This document shows, piece by piece, positions 23,888-35,376 of a stretch of DNA of 60,000 nt. The translations under genes were made by a program, and so were the position numbers. The stretch is from Symsagittifera roscoffensis (taxonomy: Eukaryota; Xenacoelomorpha; Acoela; Convolutidae): NCBI RefSeq assembly GCF_963678635.1, contig NC_087066.1, positions 54,144,312-54,204,311 on the forward strand. The letters are read 5' to 3'. Each line of letters starts with the position of its first letter. The first letter of the stretch is position 1. A model generated the notes under the pieces. That model made no database searches. It was given only the letters and a program-made list of their open reading frames with translations, and was not told where the DNA came from.

Positions 23888-25328
23888 ATCGGCGCTAGTC
23901 TTACAACAAAAATTCGATATGAAAAAAGTCGCTATCAGAAGGACGGTCATCTCTGAATGTTCTTTTTTTCCAGATACAATACGTCTAAAAAACTACAAGT
24001 TCACAATGAAAAATTTAATTTTCAAGTTCCCAATTTTTGCAAAAAGACTGGAACTTGAAATTTTGACAGTTTGGCAAATTCAGGATTAAAAACTTTCCTC
24101 GCTGTTTTCCAGTTTTCTACAAACGCATAGCGCAAGCGGCAATTTAAGCTGACATGAAAATCATTCTAATTTTTTTTTGAAGCAAGCCAGTTGCTCTAAA
24201 TAACGAGTTAATTTTGAAAACTAAATCACTGTACTTGATAACGCGTCGTGCGGAAAAAATGGAAAAAAAATAATTTTTGAAAATTTTTATTTGTTTTTTC
24301 CTTTAAATTTTTTCATTAGACAAGTTTGAACTTTTCACTTGCATTTTTAGATTTTTAGACAGAGTTTCAGCACAGTGTGAGAGTTTAAAATTAATTATTT
24401 GTGGTTCATTAGTTAAAACAGAAATTATCAATAAGATTTTTTATGAAAAAGATAGCATTTCGTTTTTATTCTGCGTGTAATAGTAAGATATGACTTAGAA
24501 AAAATTAAGTTTTTTTTAATAGAAAAAGAGAAATTTCTGAAATAAAAACCACTTCGGTTGTCTCAACGGCAAATCGGAAGTTTCAAAACTCTACTTGACA
24601 CATTTGTTGAACATGTTGTCTTTTTTAAATGCTTTGGAAATAGGCAAAAAATTATATTATAAGGAACCTTGTAATCGGCATTTTTTATCTTAGTTGTCCG
24701 ACAAAAATTTTGCGCTTCAGTAGCGTTTTTTTTTTCCAGAAGCTAGATGATCAGAATAACTGCAAAAACGTTAACTGAGTTATGTGCTTAATCCCAAGTA
24801 ACTTGGAAAATGACAATAGTTTAAATCTAGCATAGATTAGATCTAAGCAAAGTTTAATACAGAAAGGATGCTTTGAAAAAAAACTAATTCATAAATCACA
24901 TATTATAGTGCTTACTTCTTTATTTTAATTCTTTGAATAGGTTTGTTACAACTTGAACGATAATACTTATAGTCTGTCCTATCTGTACTATCGAAACTCA
25001 ATCAGTCGAAGTGTAGATAGAAAATTATGCTCAATGAATGTTTTTGCAATTTTTGCTGAAACCTACCCAAAAACAATTTTTTCCAGTAACCAAAATCAAT
25101 TAAAATTATGTTTGAGTAAAATTGAAATTTTGAGTTTTTTGTATATAATTAGACTGATTTAGCTCTGCTGCAACACTCAGAAGATCCTATTGGCGATTTT
25201 GAAGGGAAAAAGACGTGCCAAAAATGGCTTTTTTCACCGGCCCGCGCTGTTTTGTATTAGTCACATGTTAAATAGTGATAAAGGAAAATGGGTACTAAAG
25301 AGTGGTATAAAACGGAAATCTTGGATGA
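23888..25328. other. AT-rich stretch, no gene seen
   Basis: No repeat family or gene was recognised. Confidence 0.5.
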
Positions 25329-25357
25329 CTACCCGAGTCGAGATCCCGCTCAAAAAC

Positions 25358-25833
25358 TGCTCAAGATATGAGCGGTTTGAGCAGTTTCCCAACAAGATTT
25401 GAGCGGTTTGAGCGGTTTGGGCGGTTTGGGCGGTTTGAGCGGTTTGGGCGGTTTGGGCGGTTTGAGCGGTTTTTTTGGAAAAACCGCTCAAGCCGCTCAA
25501 ATCTTGCTTAAAAAACCGCTCGAAAACCGCTCATTTCTTGCGGTGATTCTTGAACGGTTTTTCAAGCAAGATTTGAGCGGTTTGAGCGGTTTCCCAACAA
25601 GATTCGAGCGGTTTGAGCGGTTTCCCAACAAGATTTGAGCGGTTTGAGCGGTTTGAGCGGTTTGAGCGGTTTGAGCGGTTTGGGCGGTTTGGGCGGTTTT
25701 TTCTGGAAAAACCGCTCAAACCGCTCAAATCTTGCTTAAAAAACCGCTCGAAAACCGCTCATTTCTTGCGGTGAATCTTGAACGGTTTTTCAAGCAAGAT
25801 TTGAGCGGTTTTTAGGCGGTTTTTGAGCGGTCT
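25358..25833. repeat. GAGCGGTTT 9-bp minisatellite in both orientations
   Basis: Eight consecutive G(A/G)GCGGTTT units run from 25401 to 25472, and seven from 25637 to 25699. Between and after these arrays, AAACCGCTC units run the opposite way, so the array can fold into long hairpins. A block of about 110 bp ('aaaaaccgctcaa ... caagcaagatttgagcgg') occurs twice, near 25480-25590 and 25705-25815. The 'cccaacaagatt' spacer recurs between units. Confidence 0.9.
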
Positions 25834-26036
25834 TATAAAGAAAACCAATTAAAACCAACAAAAAAGCCTGGAAAGGTAATGTGACGCTAAGATGCAGTTG
25901 AAATACTATCTACAATTTAAAAAAGTGCATAACCGTTCTCAACTCAAGCAAGATTTGTTTCGATGTCTTGACCAAAAACAATGTGAGCGACTTTTTTCAA
26001 ATGCTCGAGGAAAACAACCACTGGAAAATATGTAAG

Positions 26037-26306
26037 TATGTGTATGTATGTATGTATGTATGTATGTATGTATGTATGTATGTATGTATGTATGTATGTA
26101 TGTATGTATGTATGTATGTATGTATGTATGTATGTATGTATGTATGTATGTATGTATGCATGTATAAATGTAGGTATGTTTGTATCTATGTATGTATGTA
26201 TGTATGCATGTATAAATGTAGGTATGTTTGTATCTATGTATGTATGTATGTATGTGTGTATAGATGTATGTACGTATCTTTGTATATATCTATGTATGTA
26301 CGTATG

Positions 26307-26340
<34 letters not shown>

Positions 26341-26390
26341 TGTATGTATGTATGTATGTATGTATGTATGTATGTATGTATGTATGTATG

Positions 26391-26424
<34 letters not shown>

Positions 26425-26467
26425 TGTATGTATGTATGCATGTATGTATGTATGTATGTATGTATGT
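26037..26467. repeat. GTAT tetranucleotide microsatellite
   Basis: About 430 bp of (GTAT)n with variant interruptions. One interruption block, 'gcatgtataaatgtaggta', occurs twice, 46-47 bp apart. Long frames in several phases here read as tyrosine-valine-cysteine-methionine or histidine-threonine-tyrosine-isoleucine repeats; these are repeat artefacts and not genes. Confidence 0.97.
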
Positions 26468-26533
26468 CTAAAAAAACCGCTCAAACCGCTCAAATCTTGC
26501 TTCAAATTAGGTGAAAAACCTCAACTCGGGTAG

Positions 26534-26910
26534 GAGTCGAATCCAAACCCAGGTGAGGGGAAGTTCCCCCTAAAGCTCCCCCTGGCTCTAAATAACTTTC
26601 AGTACACAGATTTTTTTAAAAAATTTTAAATTGCTTGTTCAAGCAACGCCGATGAACAAAACTTGCTAGAAGAATGCATGAAAGCTCTATGAGTTGTATA
26701 GTTTCATAACAAGGATCGGTATGACTATAAAATTTCACTGAACAACATATAAAATTTTTTGTTTTCTTTTTTCTTATTATAAGTTGGTTGTATCGTAGCC
26801 AAGAACAATTGGCAAAAGTCTTTCAAAAAGCTTGAGCCATTAACGATTTCACTAAGATTGAGACTGAGCTTAGGTAAAAAAATTGTTACCAAAAGTTATC
26901 ATAAAGGTAA
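26534..26910. other. Short gene-free stretch
   Basis: Contains a small purine/pyrimidine inverted motif near 26556-26583 (GAGGGGAAG and CTCCCCCTGG) and otherwise AT-rich sequence. Confidence 0.45.
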
Positions 26911-27402
26911 CAAGACTGCTCGTATCAGGACAAAGCCCTGAATGTTCAGACTGCCTTTAAAGGTCTATGAAACAGTAATAATATGAAAAAATTAAATGTA
27001 AAAAAAAGAAAGATAAATGAATAAAATTTGGTAAAAAAATTTGAAGTTTTTTGTGAAAATTATCCCCCCACATACCTTCCAGTAACACATCAATTATGGC
27101 AAATAAGCTTCTTTCAACCAATTTCTAAGACTCATTAAATCTCCGTTAATAGCGCGAAATATATCGCGCGTTAATTGTCCCAAATTGGCCAAAATGCCGA
27201 TCTTTAAACCCCCATAATTTTACGAAAAACGATCAAAGGTGAAATATCTTTTTAAATTTAAGCTCAAGACAACAATACCTTTTGAATGATATAAAAAAAT
27301 TTCGTCAAAAATGGCTAGTTAAAAAGTCGAAATTTGTCTGTAGACAAAAAAAACGCACCCCGAGCACAAATATTCCGTTAATTTCGTATCGAAAGTCGAA
27401 AC
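26911..27402 (-). mobile_element. Family B (Helentron/HINE-like) copy B3, complete
   Basis: In reverse orientation it has the family 5' start GTTTCGACTTTCG (ending at 27402), the interior landmarks 'gcgcgttaattgtccc' and 'atagcgcgaaatatatcgcg', the inverted 3' subterminal repeat (plus-strand GTTCAGACT, 26944-26952, one mismatch), the hairpin, and the terminus whose reverse complement is GAGCAGTCTTG followed by TT. Length is about 492 bp. Its 5' end is included in the 498-bp tandem duplication that follows. Confidence 0.7.
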
Positions 27403-28319
27403 AACAAGATCATGAAGCAAAAATTTACTTTTCGTATAATTAGTTCATTTCTCAAATTATAAAAAAAAATGCAAAAAAGTAAATTTTTGGCGCTTTTCTA
27501 AGATAATGCACTCTCTCTAGCGAAGCATTTGATCAAAAAAGAACATTTTTACCGCCTTTAAAAGATTATAAGAAATGTTTTGGACTAAATTTTGTTTAGT
27601 CAAGGCAAAATACGTTAGATATGTAATTTTCATTAAGTTACCATTATGTTTTCAGCAGCTTTAGCAATAATATATTAAAACTTTTCGGTTTTTAAAAATA
27701 AATCAAAATCTAACAATACTTTGGGATTCAAGGGGGCTAGGTCTTTTACCAGACCGACCTTTCACCAGACCTCAATGCAATTTTTCAATTAAGATAATTT
27801 TTAATTACTGGACTATTCGAAAAGTCGTAATTTGTCTGTAGACAAAAAAAACGCACCCCGAGCACAAATATTCCGTTAATTTCGTATCGAAAGTCGGAAC
27901 AACAAGATCATGAAGCTAGAATTTACTTTTCGTATAATTAGTTCATTTCTCAGATTATAAAAAAAAATGCAAAAAAGTAAATTTTTGGCGCTTTTCTAAG
28001 ATAATGCACTCTCTCTAGCGAAGCATTTGATCAAAAAAGAACATTTTTACCGCCTTTAAAAGATTATAAGAAATGTTTTGGACTAAATTTTGTTTAGTCA
28101 AGGCAAAATACGTTAGATATGTAATTTTCATTAAGTTACCATTATGTTTTCAGCAGCTTTAGCAATAATATATTAAAACTTTTCGGTTTTTGAAAATAAA
28201 TCAAAATCTAACAATACTTTGGGATTCAAGGGGGCTAGGTCTTTTACCAGACCGACCTTTCACCAGACCTCAATGCAATTTTTCAATTAAGATAATTTTT
28301 AAATACTGGACTATTCGAA
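27324..28319. repeat. 498-bp tandem duplication
   Basis: Two direct copies are offset by 498 bp (27324-27821 and 27822-28319) and nearly identical by eye. Each carries the outer part of a family B element and about 420 bp of flank ('aagggggctaggtcttttac', 'cagaccgacctttcacc'). Both breakpoints lie in 'aaaagt(c/a)', so short homology may have mediated the duplication. Confidence 0.9.
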
Positions 28320-29069
28320 AAGTAAGCGAAAAAACTCGTGAGCGAAACAATTAGCCGAAAGTCAATTTTTAAATAGAAACATTTGCCATTCAATTAAAAA
28401 GAAATTAAATGAAACAATACTTTGCTTCTTTCATAACAAAACCCTTGAAATATAAAATTTGTTTCAATTCGGCTGCGGTCAGTGACAATTTGAAAGTTTT
28501 GCATATTTCTGCCGTTTTTATATTTGCGAAATGTTGTCCCTGGAAATGTTTAATTTCTTTCCAAATTTTAGATTACTGAAATCTGATAGGCTGATTTTTT
28601 TTTTTCGATAATTCGGTCCTTCGCGTATGAGGGATTCCACCGGTTGGAACAAACAAAACTTGGCTGAGAAACCGTGAAAACATTGTCTTTAACCAGACTA
28701 AATGGAGCCATTACATCTGTCAATCAAAATTGTTCACCGAGTCCGGTAAAAGGTCTATGTTATAACTTTTTGGTTATAACTATTTTCGTTGGAAAAACCT
28801 ATTTTTTCAATCAAGCATTTTGTTGGAAAAGTTCAATTGGGTTTTGTATTAAAAACATTTTGTACACAAACTTAATTTTCAGCAATTTGCATTCTTTTCC
28901 GTTTTTCCAAAAAAAACTGAATTTTTTCTAGTTCGCCAATCTCTCAATAAGATATATGGGAATATAATGCACCAAAAAGTTATTTGGAATTGTTATTTGG
29001 AAATTAATCGAAACAAAATTTGCACTAATGATGAATAATATGGAATATAAGAATTTGTTCAAATAATGA
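28320..29069. other. AT-rich stretch, no gene seen
   Basis: An 85-codon frame at 28674-28931 has no recognisable content. Confidence 0.5.
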
Positions 29070-29290
29070 TAGAATTCGACCCACTCACCAACTAAAGGGT
29101 CCCCTTGGTATTATTTTACGACATCACTTTTTGGCCGACCAAATTTAAATAATTTTAAAAAGGCTTTTTTTGGCTTGTTTTTTTTGCAAATTCACCTGCG
29201 GTGCAGAAATTGTGGTCAAAACAGGGTCTTTTTAGTGCTCTGGGAGTGCTCGGAAAATCAATTTGACCGACTTAAAAAAACCCTGGTTCA
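29070..29290 (+). repeat. Family G fragment G5
   Basis: Matches G4 in order: 'attcgacccactcaccaac', 'taaagggtccccttggta', 'cacctgcggtgcagaaat', 'gtgctctgggagtgctcgg' and 'aaaatcaatttgaccgac'. The termini are lost. It also shows the family sequence without the D2 insertion. Confidence 0.6.
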
Positions 29291-29565
29291 ATATACTTAA
29301 ACTTATCTCCTATTCATATCAAATATCTGGTTATAACGCAAGACTAAGTGAACAAACATCCATTTAGGGGGAGAAAAATCACCTCGTCATGTTTTCCAGA
29401 TTCGCTTTTTCTTCGTTAGCGGAAAGGGGTGTGGTTCAATTGACAATGGCGTGAGTAAGCCTCTAAAAGTTCCCCCATAAAAGAATATTTAGACAATGCA
29501 AGACGAGTTTTTAAATAAAATAAACTCGAAAAAAATCAGCGTATACTTTAAAAAATCTGTCGTAT

Positions 29566-30537
29566 CCCGCATCCAAGTTTAGGCGTAAATAATCGATTAT
29601 AACGGATTATTATGATGATTTTTTGACAATTATAATCGATTATAATTACCATAATTAGGTCCTTAAGAGATTTATAATTGATTATAATTGTGATATTTTC
29701 CAAGCGATTATAATCTCTTATAATCGATTATAATTGATTACAGTTCTTACTAAAAACCCTTAAAATCAATTATAATCGATTATAATCGATTATAATCTCT
29801 CATTTTGCCGAAATTTTGCGATATTCGAATTATATTCTATGGGTTATTAATTTTGTGTCAGTAAGAAAATCTCTAAAAGAGAGATCTCTTGAACACTTTG
29901 GTTCATCTGAACACAAAGTTTTACCACGAAACAAAAGTTTCATAGAGATCCTTTCATATGAAGGGAAAGGTTCTCGCGGTATATGAAAAATAAATTTTCC
30001 GAATCAATCATGAGACTGAATCAGTCTGCTGATGTTTTGGTGTTTAAAAAAGCTTAAGATATGCATCACAAAACAACCCTAATGGGGAAGAAATGAAAAA
30101 AAAAATTATAATTTTGAATCAATTGGAAAACTTTTAAAATATTTTTCTCATTTTTTATAGAAACCAATGTCCACAAAAAGCATAAAATATAAGCGATTTA
30201 GATGCAACTTCGAAGACAAAAATGGACAAACAAAAGGGATTATAATCAATTATAATCGATTATAATGGATTTTTGTGCAAAACTAATGAAATAAAAATTT
30301 GAATAAAAATAATGGATTATAATCAATTATAATCGATTATAATTTTATCGAAAAATAGACGAATAAAAAATCGATTATAATCGATTATAATTGATTATAA
30401 TTGATTATAATTTGATTTTAAAAAGAGTGATTATAATCGATTATTAATTGAATAAAATCGATTGTTTCTCAATTTTAGTGAGACTGGTACTAAAATCGTA
30501 ATATAATCGATTATTAACGCTTGAAACTGGATGCGGG
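29566..30537. mobile_element. Element D1: CCCGCA-ended element with palindromic interior
   Basis: The left end CCCGCATCCAAGTTTA and the reverse complement of the right end, CCCGCATCCAGTTTCAAGCG, form terminal inverted repeats that run on into AATAATCGATTATA. The flanks are AT (29564-29565) and AT (30538-30539), a 2-bp target duplication. The 972-bp interior is packed near both ends with ATTATAATCGATTATAAT-type perfect palindromes. The middle third (about 29865-30230) is ordinary sequence, shared in inverse orientation with D2 ('ttttaccacgaaacaaaag', 'gatgttttggtg'). No transposase frame is present. Confidence 0.75.
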
Positions 30538-31449
30538 ATTCTTTTTCTTTTTTAGATATCGAATGTCACCTTGGATTTATGTGTTTATAAGCATATATTA
30601 AATAATTTTTCCTTCTTTTAATTTTCGTTTCGCATTCTTTCAATCACTCTAACTCTTTTTCTTCTTCGTCTTCTGACGTAATTCTAATGTTATATGTCAT
30701 CTTTTCTGATGAATCGCAAATTCAAAAAATCCTGTAGAGAAAAAAACTATAAAAATAAAAAAGTAGATAAAAAACTATAAGAAAAAAATAGAGAAAAAAG
30801 GAGGCTCACAAAATGATTTATTGATTAATGTTTTATTATAATGTTGTAAGCTTTATAAGCTATTTTTGTTTAAAAAAAATACTTCGGTTAGAATTTCGAA
30901 CCTCAATTGCATAAACCGAAGTAGGAATTTTTGTTTTGTCATATAAGAAATGAGAATTTTTGGATATTAATTAATTTCAATCAGTTTCAAGTCTGATAGC
31001 GTTAAATTAAAACGTAAGCAAATTTATTTTGTTGGTTACAGAGGACAGTACAAGAGGGCTTTGAATTGACTTGCAGTTGACAAAGATGACTTTGAGCAAA
31101 ATTTAGAGGAACATTTAGCGCTATAGATGAAAACAAAATCTCAAAAAAGACAATTGTTTGAAGCTTTTTTTAGAGGAATTTGCTTCATTAACGAACAAAT
31201 TATGGCCTGCCCTTTATCAACTTTCAGCCAGCATTTGTTAATAGAACCAATTAAAAAAATTAAAACTTCCATCATTCATCATTTAGAAGGTGGGATGTTC
31301 GATGCGTGAGCGGATCTTAAATTGAGGCTCAAATTCCTTCCAAAACATCGAAAACGTTTTTGAAAGAATTTTGCTTTCAGGCACAAAATTATTCCAATTA
31401 TCAGGCAAACTTACTGCGTGTTTATATTTGAAAAAGACTTTTTGCATAT
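30538..31449. other. AT-rich stretch, no gene seen
   Basis: No repeat family or gene recognised. A 60-codon frame at 31127-31309 shows no domain. Confidence 0.5.
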
Positions 31450-31815
31450 TAAGGGCGGATCCCCTTCAGGGATTCGACCTCATGCCGACCCAAAGGGTCC
31501 CCCTTTGTACTATTTTGAGAAATATCCATTTTTAGCTGACTGGACCCTAAAATTTTTCTAAGGGCGCTTTTGGCGCCAATATATAATAATTTTGAGGTTT
31601 TGCGCGCGCCGAAAAAACTCTATTTTTTGGTCAAAATTTTTCAAAAAATGCCTAAAACGCCTTTTTAGCCTGTTTTTTTTTTCAGATATTTGTCAGCGCG
31701 CAGTCTTTAAAGTGATTTGGGAGAGCTCAGAAAATCAATTTGGTCCACCTAGAAAAATTCGTCCAAATTTTCATTTTTTTAAAATCCCCCCTCTGCCTCT
31801 GAAGATCCGCCTCTG
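31450..31815 (+). mobile_element. hAT-like MITE (family G, copy G4)
   Basis: The left end is decayed (TAAGGGCGGATC). The right end GATCCGCCTCTG (reverse complement CAGAGGCGGATC) is good. The interior keeps 'gattcgacctcatgccgac', 'ccaaagggtccccctt', 'gcgcgcgccgaaaaaactc' and 'gggagagctcagaaaatc'. No clear 8-bp duplication remains. Its uninterrupted 'gccgacccaaaggg' gives the empty site for D2. Confidence 0.7.
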
Positions 31816-31840
31816 ACTTATAAATTAAAAAGTTAATAAA

Positions 31841-32062
31841 AAATCAGTGGATTCCGCGCTCAAAACATATAACGAACATTTTCTAGGCACACTATTTTTG
31901 TCGCGGATTCCGTTGCCCCATAACTAGTTGGTTTTGGAGCAATTTTGAGAGATTAAGTGTCTTAGCTGTTTGTTCATAAGAGCAAAGTAGATTACAGCAA
32001 ACCAGTAATGTTGCGGAATCGGCGGCAAATCTCTTTTCGGCTTGTTGCGGAATCCGCTTAAT
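31841..32062 (-). repeat. Family H fragment H2
   Basis: Repeats the 'cagtggattccgc' motif ('ggattccg' at about 31850 and 31906, 'gcggaatc' at about 32012 and 32045), as in H1 and H3. Confidence 0.5.
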
Positions 32063-32967
32063 TTTTTTTTCAAACACGTAACTTGGCCTCATACTGTTGT
32101 CTCCAATAGTTTTGGTCAAAAAGTCATGAACACTAAAAACGTTGAACTGTTCTTTTTTTAACCTCTCAATGATCAATTATGATAAATTATGTCACCAAAT
32201 TTGTTTGAACATTACAAGAACTCAAATTAGTTTAGAACAAACTGAGCTCGGAAAAAATTGCTACGCATGAATATGTCGGGTTACGTTTTCAGAATCTTAT
32301 ATAAAATCTTCAAAGTCAGTCCAAACTTCGGCAAAAAGGCAATTGTCAAAAATCTACAGAAGTTTACCAAAAAAATTTTAAAGGAAAAAATCGTCATACG
32401 TGCAAGGGTATCATATTTTAATTGAGGTATAGAAATTGTTTGCTGAAAACTATGATTTCGACCACCAACATTGTCTTCCTACTATTATCACTACAGAAAT
32501 GTAAATTCCTTTTTTCGAAAATCAACACAACGAGACTTTTTGCATCAGTGCAAAATCTTGGGAGTTGCAACTATGTTTTTAGGTGCCTCAAGTTTTTTTT
32601 CAAGTTATCTACAAGTTCTTCCGTAAACTAAAATAAATTAAAATTTGAATATAATTGTTCCAATTTCCAAAAATGCGCTGAAAAAAACTCTTAGTGCGGT
32701 TTTCATTCAGACCAAAATCTGAAAAAAAATGTAAAGTGGGCATTGATACCGGAATGTTTGTGATCACAAATGGGTGTGCTGCGCACTATCCTGAATGCGC
32801 AAAAGAAAACTGTTCGTTTACTAGTTTATTATACCCGGGTTACTGAAAACGTAGCAAAATTTACTATCTCGCACACAAAAATGCTCCGAGCTAGAATCGC
32901 CTATGCTAATTGCTCATATTTTTTTAAACAAATTAAACTCCAGGAGATCATTTTTTTTACTTAGAAT
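32063..32967. other. AT-rich stretch, no gene seen
   Basis: Contains 'acccgggttactgaaaac' near 32833, which resembles a family J terminus, but no partner end was found. Confidence 0.45.
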
Positions 32968-34160
32968 CAGCAGCGGATTTAGGTGGGGCGTGTAGGGCTC
33001 AGACGCAAAAATCATCCCCCCCCCTCAGGTATTCGACTCCCTGCCAACCTGCATCCAGTTTCAAGCGTTAATAATCTATTACAATATGAATTTAGTACCT
33101 TTCATTCAATAATTGAGAAAAAATTGATTTTAATCAATTAATAATCGATTATAGTTTCTCTTTTTGGAATCAAATCTAATCAATTATAAAAAATTTTAAT
33201 CGATTTTTTATCCGAACTTATTTTTGATAATAATTGTTTATAATCCCTTTTGTTTGCCCATTTTGTCTTCGACCTTCCACCTGAATTGCATATATATTTG
33301 GCTTATGAGAAAAATGGGAAAATTGTTTTAGCAGTTTTCAAACCAATTCAAACTTATGATGATTTCGTTTCATTTCTTCTTAATTATAATTGTTTCATGA
33401 TGCACATTTTAAGTTTTTTTGACCACCAAAACATCAGCACACTGCTTTAGTTTCATGATTTTTATAGAAGAGTTATATTTCTACCGCGGGATTCTTTCAA
33501 CTAATATGAAGGGATCTCTATGAAACTTTTGTTTCGTGGTAAAACTTTGTGTTCAGAAGAACCAAAAAGTGGCAAGACATCTCAAGACATTATAACAGAT
33601 TATCAGAGATTTTCGAAAAAATTATAATCAATTATAATTGATTATAATTTATTATAATGTCATGAAAAATGTTATCATTATAATGGATTATAAGTCGCTT
33701 AAACATCTAAATTTGGCGCTTATAACTAATTATAATTTTGATAAAAATACAATTATAATTGTAATATAATCGATTAGTTTCTCTTTGTTCTGAGTGCGGG
33801 GGCCCAAAGGGTCCTCCCTTAATACTATTTTGGTATATCCATTTTTGGCTCACGTACCTTTAAATTTTTTCTAGGGAGCCTTTATGCCAATATATTTTAA
33901 CTTTGAAGTGGGAGCGCGCGCCGAAAAAAACTGTGGTCAAAATTATCCGAAAGGGGCCTAAAAGCGCCTTTATTGGCCTGTTTTTTTTTTATTTGCCCTA
34001 AAATTAGGGTCTTTATGAGATTTGGGACCTAAAAAAAGTGGACAAATCTTTTGATTTTTTTTGGGCGCGTTCTCCCACAACAAAGTAAATATATATTGGC
34101 ATAAAGGCTCCCTAGAAAAAAATTAAAGCCACCCTCGAGAAAATTCTAGATCCGTGCCTG
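32968..34160 (+). mobile_element. Family G element G3, interrupted by D2
   Basis: The left end CAGCAGCGGATTTAGG and right end TCTAGATCCGTGCCTG are family G termini. The flanks cttagaat (32960-32967) and catagcat (34161-34168) agree at 6 of 8 positions, consistent with an old 8-bp duplication. The body is split by D2 (33048-33800). In the right part a 25-bp perfect inverted repeat (33871-33895 with 34091-34115) surrounds the 'gcgcgcgccgaaaaaa' block, so this copy can fold back on itself. Confidence 0.7.
33048..33800. mobile_element. Element D2 inserted in G3
   Basis: Begins CCTGCATCCAGTTTCAAGCG (one change from the D1 terminus) and ends TGCGGG. The interior matches D1 in inverse orientation: 'ttttgtttgcccattttgtc', 'gaccaccaaaacatcagc', 'cttttgtttcgtggtaaaac' and ATTATAATTGATTATAAT-type palindromes. 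Comparison with the empty site in G4 (gccga|cccaaaggg) shows that exactly two extra bases flank the element. This fits a 2-bp GA duplication in which each copy has since changed once (AA on the left, GG on the right). Confidence 0.7.
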
Positions 34161-35176
34161 CATAGCATAATGATTATTAAAAAAAAGCCAATCAAAAAGC
34201 CAAAAATTTCTAGAGAAAACACTAAGCTGAGCGTTAACTTTGCGTGGTTTTCTTCGAGAGTCGGTCGAACTATCAACTTTGCGTTGCAGCTTTTTTAAAA
34301 ACCAATTTTAAAAATTTTCAATTATATTTTAATCAATTATTATTAGACGCAGAATGTATTGGAAAAAAAACTTATCGAAACATAAAAACAAACGAATAAA
34401 GAATTTTGCAAAGACATAGATAAAAAATAGTAATGTTCAAAATAAAGAACAAAATGTAGAAAAGTATCGATATTTTCTTCTGATTGTTAATGAAAAAATG
34501 AAAAAATTGAACCAAATGATTAGGTCATTTGGTTCAATTTTTGCTAAAAATTCAGCAAATTATTAAGAATTTTTTTACCAAATTGAACTTACCGTTTAAT
34601 TTTACTGAAATTATGCTCTTTTAAATGAGTAGAATTTGTACAGCATTCTCTGAATTGTAATTTGTGAATGGTTTTTATTAAAAAACAGAGGAAAAACCGT
34701 GTGGGAAAAATGCCAAAGACAGCCAATAAGAATTAAATGAAATATGGCAAATATTTTCATCAAGGATTACTTAGATTTAACCTACGCTTCTTATCCCCAA
34801 TTTTCTACAAGTTAATTCGCATGCGCCGCATGGAACGAAGTCGAAACCCCCCCCCCCCCCCCCTAATTATTCCATTTGATTAGAATTAAGAAAGAGAAGT
34901 GTTAAGTGTTAAGTTCAAATTTTGAAACACTTTTCTAATTTTATAGATTTTTCGACCTCATCTAGAGTGTTCGCATTCATAAGGCTGCTTTAAACAATTA
35001 AACCACTCTAAAAAACAAAACAAACTGAAAAATAAACAAATTAACTCCCAAATTGGCGACGATGACCTGTAAGTGAGCGTAAGGTAAAATCGTGTTCACC
35101 AACATCATTCCATCGACAAAAATAAACCTGTGAGCGAGTTATATTATTTCGACTGCAAGAATAATTGAAGGAGCCG
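34161..35176. other. Gene-free stretch with a long C run
   Basis: No supported gene. A run of 17 C lies at 34847-34863. The rest is AT-rich up to the second gap. Confidence 0.45.
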
Positions 35177-35376
35177 NNNNNNNNNNNNNNNNNNNNNNNN
35201 NNNNNNNNNNNNNNNNNNNNNNNNNNNNNNNNNNNNNNNNNNNNNNNNNNNNNNNNNNNNNNNNNNNNNNNNNNNNNNNNNNNNNNNNNNNNNNNNNNNN
35301 NNNNNNNNNNNNNNNNNNNNNNNNNNNNNNNNNNNNNNNNNNNNNNNNNNNNNNNNNNNNNNNNNNNNNNNNNNNN
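35177..35376. other. Assembly gap (200 N)
   Basis: Exactly 200 N, as for the first gap; probably a placeholder of fixed size. Confidence 0.99.

Larger units (their letters stand above)
25329..26533. repeat. Composite repeat bounded by 14-bp inverted repeats
   Basis: The left boundary CTACCCGAGTCGAG (25329-25342) and right boundary CTCAACTCGGGTAG (26520-26533) are inverted copies with one mismatch. Inside lie, in order, a GAGCGGTTT minisatellite in both orientations, about 230 bp of other DNA, a GTAT microsatellite, and a last short inverted GAGCGGTTT piece (from 26475). The shared GAGCGGTTT units on both sides of the microsatellite and the inverted boundaries suggest one 1.2-kb unit. Confidence 0.6.

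Noticed and set aside
25261-25728. Frames of GLSGLGG / RSNRSN repeats
   Set aside because: Product of the 9-bp GAGCGGTTT minisatellite; the 9-bp period preserves every frame.
25944-26533. Long open frames of YVCM and HTYI repeats on both strands
   Set aside because: They are all translations of one GTAT microsatellite. Open frames in several phases of both strands are expected from a stop-free tetranucleotide.
32833-32850. Start of a further family J element (acccgggttactgaaaac)
   Set aside because: The match ends after nine bases, and no opposite end or duplication was found.
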